Assembly: GCA_019414545.1 (NCBI GenBank)
Contig: DXLV01000009.1
Coordinates: forward strand, 48,706-55,468
Direction of reading: 5' to 3'
Source: Collinsella sp.
GTDB taxonomy: Bacteria; Actinomycetota; Coriobacteriia; Coriobacteriales; Coriobacteriaceae
DNA length: 6,763 bases
In this document: positions 1 through 6,013 of the stretch, piece by piece
How positions within the stretch are numbered: the first letter of the stretch is position 1
How the letters are laid out: each line of letters begins with the position of its first letter
Translations under genes and position numbers: made by a program
Notes under the pieces: generated by a model
What the model saw: only the letters and a program-made list of their open reading frames with translations
Databases searched by the model: none
What the model was told of the DNA's origin: nothing

Positions 1-1241
1 TGGTAACAGAGCGCCGCGAGCGCTATCGGGCTGCCGGTATTGCGACCGATGAGGCTGAGCTTGCGAGCGGCGTTGCCGACGAGCAGGGGCGTGTGGATGC
101 TGCCGTGGGCGGCTATAACCGCGCGGTGCGTTGTCTGTACGGCCCCGGCACGCCGTGGGGCGAGGTCGCCGAGTGGCAGACGGCAACGATGGAGGAGCTT
201 GAGCAGCAGCAACGCATCAACGAGACGGCGAAGCATCGCGTGGTGGGGCTCGTTATCGAAACGCGTCCCGATGCTGTAACACCGCAGGCGCTCACGCTCA
301 TCCGTCGTCTGGGCTGTACCAAGATCCAGATGGGCATCCAGAGCCTCGACCAGCATCTGCTCGATATCAACGAGCGTCGCATTTCGGTGGCGCAGATCGA
401 GCGCGCGTTTTCGCTTGCGCGCCTGTTTGGCTTTAAGATCCATGCGCATTTTATGCTCAACTTGCTGGGCGCCACGCCCGAGGGTGACAAGCGCGACTAC
501 GAGCGCTTTATGACCGAGGGCGCCTTTATGCCCGACGAGGTCAAGGTCTACCCGTGTGCGCTCATCGAGGGTTCGCGCCTGGTGGGCTGTTACGAGCGTG
601 GCGAGTGGCGCCCCTATACCGAGGAAGAGCTGCTCGACGTACTGGCCGATGACATCGTGGTGACGCCGGCGTTCTGCCGCATCAGCCGCATGATTCGCGA
701 CTTTAGCTCTGACGACATCATGGTGGGCAACAAGAAGCCCAACCTGCGTCAGCTCGTCGAAAACCGCTTGGCGGCTCGTGGGGAAGGCACGACGGTGCGT
801 GAGATTCGCTATCGCGAGATCAGCACGGCGGGTGCCGACTTGGATGGGCTATCTCTTGATGAGGAAGTGGAGTACGAGACGCCGGTGACGCACGAGCGCT
901 TTTTGCAGTGGGTGACACCGCAGGGCAAGATCGCGGGTTTTTTGCGGTTGTCGCTGCCCGATCGCGCTTTTGTTGCCGCGCATGTGGACGAGCTGCCGAC
1001 GACGCCGGACGAGGCGATGATTCGCGAGGTGCACGTGTACGGCATGGCGGCGCGCGTGGGCGATCAGGGTCAGGCGGCGCAGCACCATGGATTGGGACGT
1101 TTGCTCGTGGAGCGTGCGTGCCAGATAGCTCGGGATGCGGGTTATGCGCGTATCAACGTGATTAGCGCGATCGGTACGCGCGAGTACTATCGCCATTTGG
1201 GTTTCTACGACCACGGACTCTATCTGCAAAAGGAGCTCTAA
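1..1241 (+). CDS. elp3: Elp3-family tRNA uridine-34 modification enzyme (radical SAM + GNAT), 5'-truncated by window edge
   Basis: The frame is open from the first base (first full codon at 3) to the TAA at 1239-1241, so this is the C-terminal 412 residues of a protein usually about 550 long. The GTG at 93 is internal and not the true start. Elp3 installs the carboxymethyl side chain on U34 of tRNA anticodons, using a radical-SAM domain and an acetyl-CoA-binding GNAT domain. Visible in fragment numbering: the radical-SAM barrel segment VIETRPD (84-90) and the stretch GCTKIQMGIQS (104-114), then the linker around 230-250, and a C-terminal GNAT domain from about 265. The GNAT domain has REVHVYG (341-347), the acetyl-CoA loop QHHGLGR (360-366) and YYRHLGFY (395-402). 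The radical-SAM cysteine cluster lies upstream, outside the window. No frameshift is seen. Family assignment is confident; activity in this organism is inferred. Confidence 0.93.
   Translation, partial: VTERRERYRAAGIATDEAELASGVADEQGRVDAAVGGYNRAVRCLYGPGTPWGEVAEWQTATMEELEQQQRINETAKHRVVGLVIETRPDAVTPQALTLIRRLGCTKIQMGIQSLDQHLLDINERRISVAQIERAFSLARLFGFKIHAHFMLNLLGATPEGDKRDYERFMTEGAFMPDEVKVYPCALIEGSRLVGCYERGEWRPYTEEELLDVLADDIVVTPAFCRISRMIRDFSSDDIMVGNKKPNLRQLVENRLAARGEGTTVREIRYREISTAGADLDGLSLDEEVEYETPVTHERFLQWVTPQGKIAGFLRLSLPDRAFVAAHVDELPTTPDEAMIREVHVYGMAARVGDQGQAAQHHGLGRLLVERACQIARDAGYARINVISAIGTREYYRHLGFYDHGLYLQKEL
1231..1235 (+). promoter_or_regulatory. Ribosome-binding site of the spermidine-synthase-like gene, inside elp3
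   Basis: AGGAG lies six bases before the ATG at 1242, inside the last codons of elp3. With the elp3 stop codon (1239-1241) directly touching the start codon, this arrangement points to translational coupling and fixes the start of the second gene. Confidence 0.7.
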
Positions 1242-2120
1242 ATGAACAAGCCGAGTGTTTCTGCCGGCGTCGTTGCCGGCGTTGCTCTGGGAGCCGCGGC
1301 GCTTGGTGCGGCCGCTGTCGCTGTTCGTGCTGTCTGTCTGCAGGTTGCGCGAACCCGCAATGGGTTGGCGCGTGTGAAACGCGTGCACGATGAGGGCGGC
1401 GATGAGATTCGCGTGTTGGTGCAAGGCGGAGTCTACCAAAGCGCAAGCTACGTTGGCGAGCGTTGGGCAGAGCCCGTCTTTGCGTACTATCGTGCGTTTG
1501 ACGACGTGTTTGAGGCCGAGCGCGCAATGCATGACGCCTATGGTCACGGTATCAGCCGTATGCTTATGCTAGGTGGCGGCGGGTTTGCTTATCCCAAATA
1601 TGCGCTGGTGTCGCACGAGGGCTTGCGTATGGACGTTATCGAGTATGACGGAGAGATAACGCGCTTGGCGCGCCGTTGGTTCTACCTGGACGAGCTGGAG
1701 CGCGCGGTGGACGACCGCCTGCGGGTGATTACCGCCGAGGCTCGCTCGTATCTGGGTGTGACGAGCGTGGGTCATCGTCGCTACGACGTGGTCGTGAGCG
1801 ATTGCTTTGACGGTGCCGAGCCCGTTCGCGAGCTGGCGACGGTTGAGGCGCTGCGCCTGGTGCGAGGCAGCCTGAACCCCGGGGGTATCTACGTGGCCAA
1901 TATTGTGAGCGCAAACGAGGGGAGCGATGTGACGTTCCTTCGCGACTGCGCTGCCACGGCACTCGAGGTATTCGTCCACGCCTGGGTGGTCCCATGTGGC
2001 GATGCGAAGTTCGCCGGCGAGGAAAACTACCTGCTCATCGCCAGCGACGGCGACTACGCCTTTGCCGAAGCCGTGCCCTTCGACACCGACTTCCTCGGCA
2101 CCGTCCTTCACGACAAGTAA
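1242..2120 (+). CDS. Membrane-anchored spermidine-synthase-like / SAM-binding Rossmann-fold protein
   Basis: This 292-residue protein starts at an ATG immediately after the elp3 stop codon. Residues about 7-33 are a hydrophobic, Ala/Gly/Val-rich segment that looks like a single membrane anchor or uncleaved signal. The rest resembles the aminopropyltransferase/methyltransferase fold. GGVYQSASY (62-70) sits where spermidine synthases have their substrate-side beta hairpin. MLMLGGGGFAYPKY (107-120) is the glycine-rich cofactor loop, DVIEYDGEI (131-139) carries the acidic residues after strand 2, and YDVVVSDCFDG (181-191) matches the region of the catalytic Asp. LNPGGIYVANI (211-221) is the typical late strand. 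Similar C-terminal domains occur in proteins annotated as fused MFS/spermidine synthase, but no transporter part is present. The usual DSSDP-type motif reads DCFDG here, so true spermidine synthesis is doubtful; an unassigned methyltransferase or polyamine-related enzyme is equally possible. It probably shares a transcript with elp3. Confidence 0.8.
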   Translation: MNKPSVSAGVVAGVALGAAALGAAAVAVRAVCLQVARTRNGLARVKRVHDEGGDEIRVLVQGGVYQSASYVGERWAEPVFAYYRAFDDVFEAERAMHDAYGHGISRMLMLGGGGFAYPKYALVSHEGLRMDVIEYDGEITRLARRWFYLDELERAVDDRLRVITAEARSYLGVTSVGHRRYDVVVSDCFDGAEPVRELATVEALRLVRGSLNPGGIYVANIVSANEGSDVTFLRDCAATALEVFVHAWVVPCGDAKFAGEENYLLIASDGDYAFAEAVPFDTDFLGTVLHDK

Positions 2121-2150
2121 GTCTCCCCGTCCCAAAAAAGACTGGTCTTA
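2118..2150. terminator. Possible weak bidirectional terminator in the convergent gap
   Basis: Only 27 bases (2121-2147) separate the two convergent stop codons. On the plus strand CCCGTC (2127-2132 region) can pair imperfectly, with one mismatch, to GACTGG (2140-2145) around an A-rich loop. On the minus strand a tiny palindrome, AAGAC-CA-GTCTT, is followed by a run of T. Both hairpins are short and weak, so this is a candidate only. No stronger terminator is visible for either operon. Confidence 0.25.
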
Positions 2151-4592
2151 GGCGTGGTCGCGCCAGCCGAGAACGCGCTGCTTCATACCCTCGATGTCGA
2201 GCACGCCTTCGGCAAAGCCCTTGCGCACGAGCTCTTCGGGAACAAACTCGTCGTAGCGGTCAAAGTAAGGCACCTCGCCAGGATAGACGAGCTCGATGGG
2301 ATCGAAGTCCTTCTCGGCCTCGGCGGCGAGCACCTCAAAGAACATCTCCTCGTCGGCCTTCATCTTAAACTGCATAAAGTACGGGCGTGACGGATCGAGC
2401 CCGCGAAGGCCCAGCTCCGCGGCACATTTAATCTTGAGCATGCGCTCGAGTGCCAAAAAGGCATAGCTGCCCAGCCAGGGGAAGAGTGCCCAGGTGTCTC
2501 CGCCCAGGTTAATGAGCGGCTTAGTTCCCGCGCCCGAAATCTCGGCGGTATGACGAGCCTGTGCAAGGCGTGCCCGCGCGTTACCCATAAGGTACGGATA
2601 TGCCGCGTGCTCGTTGAGCGCTTGGCGCATGCGCTCGAGTACATGCGTATTGATGTCTCCGGGGCAGTCGCCAAAGTATGCCGGCACCCGGCCTTTGACC
2701 TGCGTGGCAAAGACGGTATGACGCTTCCAGTCCACTTCCTCGACAATCCAGCAATGGCCTGCGATGGCGATGCGCTCACCGGGCGGTGGGGGATTGACGA
2801 TTGTGCCCAGCTCGGCCGACTCGCTGCGGACGGTGAACTCCTCGTTCTCCTGGAACACAGCGTAGAACTTAAAGTTGTTGATGATGCGCTCGCCCGCGAG
2901 ACCCACGATGAGCCCACCGCCCTCGGTGACCTGGACGTGGTCGATCTTGATGAGGTGGCGCAGCAGTACGCGATAGTCATCGGCCGAGACGCGGTGGAAA
3001 TAGCTGAGCGTGAGCACGCGCTGGGCAAGCTCAGCCGGTGTGAGTTCGCCGGTGCTGGCAAGCGTCGACATAGTCTGGTGGTAGAGCAAGCTGTAGGGGA
3101 GTCGATCGAGCTCGGGTGGCTCGACCCACTTTTCTTCGCGATAGAGTTGTACGAGCGCGATACCCTGCAGGAGCTTCCAGGGAATGGTTTCGGGCATCAT
3201 CGTGCGCGGCTCGGGCTCTTCCTCGCGCATGACAAACCACATCTCGGGCGGAAGATCGCGACGGCCTGTGCGCCCCATGCGCTGCAAAAAGGAGCTGACG
3301 GTAAACGGCGCGTCAATCTGGAAGGCGCGCTCCAGGCGGCCGATATCGATACCGAGCTCCAACGTAGAGGTGGTGACGGTTGTCTGCGTCTGCTCCTCGT
3401 CGCGCATGAGCTCCTCGGCCGTCTCGCGTAGCGATGCCGAAAGATTGCCGTGATGGATGAGAAAACGGTCGGGCTCGTGCCGGCTCTCGCAGTAGCTGCG
3501 CAGCATGGAGCACACGGCCTCTGCCTCCTCGCGCGAGTTGGCAAAGACCAGGCATTTGCGGCCGCGCGTATGCTCAAAGATATAGCCCATGCCGGGGTCG
3601 GCGTTGTCGGGCGCCGTGTCGGTGGGGTTGAGAAGCGCCTGCTCGGTCGCTCGTGGGATGTCGACTTCGCCCTCGGGGGCCGAGGAAGTGCGACGGTCTT
3701 TGGGAGCGGCCTTGCCCCGCGCCTGCTCACGACGTTGACGGTGTTCTTCCTGTGTAAGCTGTCCGCTGTGGCACATGTCTTGTCCGGATGCGGGCAGCGC
3801 CGCGGGCGCCGCCGTCTCAATACGCTCGCAAGCAAGCACCTCGGCTTCTTGTGGACCTGTGCCTACGAATCCTCGTTGCTGAGCCTGGGGGCCCGAGTTG
3901 TAGAAGTGCTCCATGGAGATGCGCCACACGCGGCGCGGTTCCTCAAAGCGGGGGATAACGCAGTCGCGCCCCGTTCCCTGCGAGAGAAAGGCGCCCGTGC
4001 GCTCGGGGTCGCCGATGGTGGCCGAAAGGCCAATGCGGCGGGGCTGCACGCCTGCCATGCGTGAGAGGCGCTCGATAAGACAGAGCGTCTGCCCGCCGCG
4101 GTCGCCGCGCATGAGCGAATGGACTTCGTCGATAACCACATAGCGCAGGTCGCAAAACATACGAGGGATCGCCATGTGCTTATGGATCAGGAGCGCCTCG
4201 AGCGACTCGGGCGTAATCTGTAGGATGCCGCTCGGTTTTTTGATGAGTTTGGCCTTGTGTGATTGCGAGACATCGCCATGCCAGTGCCAGACGGGGATAT
4301 CGGCTTCTTCGCACAGGTCGTTGAGGCGGACGAATTGGTCGTTGATGAGCGCCTTGAGGGGGCCAATGTAGAGGGCGCCCACGCTTGCGGGCGGGTTCTC
4401 CCAAAACTCGGTCAGGATGGGAAAGAAGGCTGCCTCGGTTTTGCCGGAAGCCGTGGATGCCGTCAGGAGCACATTGTCCTGTGTGTTGAAGATGGAATCT
4501 GCCGCCGCAACCTGGATAGAGCGCAAGCTCTCCCAATCGTGGGAGTAGATGAAGTCTTGGATAAACGGGGCGTAGCGGTCAAAGGCGTTCAC
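2148..4592 (-). CDS. brxHI: BrxHI/Lhr-like superfamily 2 DEAH-type helicase
   Basis: This is an 814-residue helicase if translation starts at the GTG at 4590-4592. An ATG at 4634 in the same frame would add 14 residues. The GTG is preferred because AAAGGAGG lies just upstream and the protein then begins VNAFDRYAPFIQ, which fits the family start. Visible motifs: SIQ (25-27, Q-motif-like), Walker A TASGKTEAAF (47-56), GPLKALINDQ (77-86), TPESLEALL (127-135), DEVH box (155-158), SAT (190-192), CLVFANSR (347-354), TSTLELGIDIG (408-418) and the arginine-finger motif QRMGRTGRR (437-445). A variable, polar linker of about 90 residues (243-335) separates the RecA lobes. The C-terminal 350 residues resemble the Lhr/BrxHI accessory region. 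Such enzymes move along or unwind nucleic acid using ATP. BrxHI is a component of type 2 BREX. Placement directly after a BrxD-like ATPase supports a joint role; the substrate is unknown. Family assignment is strong, the BREX-type subfamily name moderately so. Confidence 0.9.
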   Translation of the reverse strand: MNAFDRYAPFIQDFIYSHDWESLRSIQVAAADSIFNTQDNVLLTASTASGKTEAAFFPILTEFWENPPASVGALYIGPLKALINDQFVRLNDLCEEADIPVWHWHGDVSQSHKAKLIKKPSGILQITPESLEALLIHKHMAIPRMFCDLRYVVIDEVHSLMRGDRGGQTLCLIERLSRMAGVQPRRIGLSATIGDPERTGAFLSQGTGRDCVIPRFEEPRRVWRISMEHFYNSGPQAQQRGFVGTGPQEAEVLACERIETAAPAALPASGQDMCHSGQLTQEEHRQRREQARGKAAPKDRRTSSAPEGEVDIPRATEQALLNPTDTAPDNADPGMGYIFEHTRGRKCLVFANSREEAEAVCSMLRSYCESRHEPDRFLIHHGNLSASLRETAEELMRDEEQTQTTVTTSTLELGIDIGRLERAFQIDAPFTVSSFLQRMGRTGRRDLPPEMWFVMREEEPEPRTMMPETIPWKLLQGIALVQLYREEKWVEPPELDRLPYSLLYHQTMSTLASTGELTPAELAQRVLTLSYFHRVSADDYRVLLRHLIKIDHVQVTEGGGLIVGLAGERIINNFKFYAVFQENEEFTVRSESAELGTIVNPPPPGERIAIAGHCWIVEEVDWKRHTVFATQVKGRVPAYFGDCPGDINTHVLERMRQALNEHAAYPYLMGNARARLAQARHTAEISGAGTKPLINLGGDTWALFPWLGSYAFLALERMLKIKCAAELGLRGLDPSRPYFMQFKMKADEEMFFEVLAAEAEKDFDPIELVYPGEVPYFDRYDEFVPEELVRKGFAEGVLDIEGMKQRVLGWRDHA

Positions 4593-4596
4593 GGGG

Positions 4597-4604
4597 CCTC
4601 CTTT
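4597..4604 (-). promoter_or_regulatory. Strong ribosome-binding site deciding the helicase GTG start
   Basis: Read on the minus strand, AAAGGAGG is followed by CCCC and then GTG at 4592. The match to the anti-Shine-Dalgarno sequence is nearly complete, though the four-base spacer is slightly short. Nothing comparable precedes the upstream in-frame ATG at 4634. This supports the shorter 814-residue product. Confidence 0.75.
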
Positions 4605-4665
4605 CAACAACGAATCTCTCAACGCGGCTGGCAACGGCTTGCTGCATTACTGCTTCAACGTTTGC

Positions 4666-4693
4666 CCAGATAAAACCTGCCAAAATAAACCTG
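4666..4693. repeat. Tandem imperfect 14-bp direct repeat
   Basis: CCAGATAAAACCTG (4666-4679) is followed directly by CCAAAATAAACCTG (4680-4693), with three mismatches in 14 positions. It shares bases with the inverted repeat beside it, which suggests one composite element. Confidence 0.5.
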
Positions 4694-4710
4694 TCCCTTT
4701 TTGGTAGGTT
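4674..4710. repeat. Inverted repeat overlapping the ATPase stop codon, possible dispersed or REP-like element
   Basis: AACCTGCCAAAA (4674-4685) pairs with TTTTGGTAGGTT (4699-4710), with a single G-T wobble and a 13-base loop containing CCTGTCCC. It includes the TAA of the ATPase gene (4709-4711). The core, roughly AAAGGGACAGGTTTATTTT on the minus strand, resembles short intergenic repeats that I recall near REP-associated tyrosine transposases in several bacteria; this is unchecked. It could act as an RNA-stabilising hairpin or as a weak terminator, since the minus strand continues TTTTAT. The AT-rich stem contrasts with the GC-rich surroundings. Confidence 0.55.
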
Positions 4711-6013
4711 AGATGGTGAACTCGGCGAAGTTGCGGTCGCCGCCTGCGGTGCCGGTGTCGCCTGTTGCGGCTGCCGGCGCCAGCGCGTCGCCGCCGACGC
4801 TTTGCAGCAGCTCGGCCACATTTGCATCGGGGTTCTGACACAGGATATCGAGCAGCTCGATAAAGTCACGGATAACCTCACGCGGCGTCAAGTGCGTATC
4901 GGCTCCCACGCGGCCGAACTCAATCTTGAGAAAGTCCACCAAGTCGTTTTCGGCAAGCGTGGGCGTCCAGCCAAAGTAGCCGGCATGGATCTGCATGAGT
5001 TTTTCGATGAGCACCAGTAGCTCCTCGTAGGTGAGTGGCTGCAGGCGGATGATGGGCGCGAGCATGTCCTTAAGGTCTTCGCGCGCAAAGCGGCCCTGAG
5101 CGAGTCGGCTGCGCAGGGCCTCGTAGGAGAACACGCCGCGGCGGCGGTCTTCGATGGAGGTTGGCGTGCCGCCCATGATCATGCCCAGGTACTGCGCCTT
5201 GCCCTGGAGCGTGTCGTTGTACATAGTCAGGATCTTCTCGTAGTTGTATTGGCGCGTGATGGCGTTGGGAATCTTATACAGATTCACGAGCTCGTCGATG
5301 AGCACCAGCATGCCCTTGTAGCCACTGCAAACCAAAAAGCGCGCAATGAGCTTAACGTAGTCGTACCAGTCGTCATCGCTGATGATGGTCGAGGAGCCCA
5401 GCTCGGCGCGTGCCTCGCTCTTGGTGCGGTATTCGCCGCGAATCCATTTGGTCACGCGGCTCATGGTCTCTTCGTCGCCCCCGGATGCGGCCATGCGATA
5501 GCGGCGGAGCATGCGGGTGAAGTCGAAGCCGTGGACCATCTCTTCGAGCGGGGCCAGTTGGGCATTGACGACCGACTCGTCGACGTCGGCACACGAGGCG
5601 ACCCAGCGATCCAGAATAAGGTTGAGCGCACCGCCCTCGGGGCGCGTCTTGGTCGATATATTGCGGATGAGCTCGCGGTAGGTGGCCAGGCCCTGTCCCT
5701 GACCGCCCTGCAGGCGGCGCTCGGGCGACAGGTCGGCATCAGCGACGACGAATCCCTCGCCCATGGCGTGCGTGCGGATAGTCTGGAGCAAAAAGCTCTT
5801 GCCGGCGCCGTAACGACCAACCAGAAAGCGGAAGCTCGCGCCACCGTCGGCGATGAGACTCAGATCGGTGAGCAGGGCGCGGATCTCGACCTCGCGCCCT
5901 ACGGTGATGTAAGGAAGGCCGATGCGCGGGACCACGCCGCCCTTGAGCGAGTTGAGAATGACGGCAGCGACGCGCTTGGGCACGCGAGGTGCTGCGGATG
6001 CGGTATCACTCAT
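4709..6013 (-). CDS. brxD: BrxD-like P-loop ATPase (DUF2791-type)
   Basis: This 434-residue ATPase starts at the ATG at 6011-6013, inside the end of the upstream gene. The Walker A motif is GRYGAGKS (66-73) and Walker B is MLVLIDE (235-241). A sensor-like strand, YLGMIMGGTP (275-284), follows, and the C-terminal part has TPREVIRDFIELLDIL (376-391), a signature I associate with the BrxD/DUF2791 family. VPRIGLPYITVGRE (28-41) before the P-loop is also typical. The final 25 residues are Ala/Gly/Thr-rich and probably flexible. BrxD is an ATPase of type 2 BREX loci, and related AAA-type ATPases form ring assemblies on DNA. Its neighbours, a TerB_C protein before it (8-bp overlap) and a BrxHI-like helicase after it, imply one complex or pathway. 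Catalytic residues look intact. A general AAA ATPase role is certain enough; the BrxD name is likely. Confidence 0.85.
   Translation of the reverse strand: MSDTASAAPRVPKRVAAVILNSLKGGVVPRIGLPYITVGREVEIRALLTDLSLIADGGASFRFLVGRYGAGKSFLLQTIRTHAMGEGFVVADADLSPERRLQGGQGQGLATYRELIRNISTKTRPEGGALNLILDRWVASCADVDESVVNAQLAPLEEMVHGFDFTRMLRRYRMAASGGDEETMSRVTKWIRGEYRTKSEARAELGSSTIISDDDWYDYVKLIARFLVCSGYKGMLVLIDELVNLYKIPNAITRQYNYEKILTMYNDTLQGKAQYLGMIMGGTPTSIEDRRRGVFSYEALRSRLAQGRFAREDLKDMLAPIIRLQPLTYEELLVLIEKLMQIHAGYFGWTPTLAENDLVDFLKIEFGRVGADTHLTPREVIRDFIELLDILCQNPDANVAELLQSVGGDALAPAAATGDTGTAGGDRNFAEFTI

Larger units (their letters stand above)
4593..4708 (-). other. 116-bp intergenic leader between the ATPase and helicase genes
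   Basis: This is the largest non-coding gap in an otherwise overlapping operon. It holds an inverted repeat over the ATPase stop codon, an adjacent tandem 14-mer, four copies of CAACG at 12-base multiples and the helicase ribosome-binding site. Short frames crossing it show no recognisable protein. No clear -35/-10 promoter was found, so the helicase is probably read from the upstream operon transcript, perhaps modulated by the hairpin. Confidence 0.6.

Noticed and set aside
93..1241. elp3 beginning at the GTG at 93
   Set aside because: The same frame is open to the window start, and the family needs about 140 more residues, including the cysteine cluster; the GTG is an internal valine.
849..1547. 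Minus-strand frame of 232 residues across the elp3 / spermidine-synthase-like junction
   Set aside because: It lies opposite two recognisable genes, has no family-like motif and is His/Arg/Thr-rich as expected of an antisense shadow in GC-rich DNA.
1569..2135. Minus-strand frame of 188 residues opposite the spermidine-synthase-like gene
   Set aside because: The plus strand clearly encodes the Rossmann-fold protein; the minus frame lacks motifs and would run into the convergent operon.
2550..3431. Plus-strand frame of 293 residues opposite the helicase
   Set aside because: Antisense to conserved helicase motifs, with no ribosome-binding site or recognisable domain; explained by the codon bias of the real gene.
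4579..4881. Minus-strand frames bridging the ATPase end and the intergenic gap (also 4647-4841)
   Set aside because: They overlap the ATPase C-terminus in another frame, and the gap part is repeat sequence; no protein family is recognisable.
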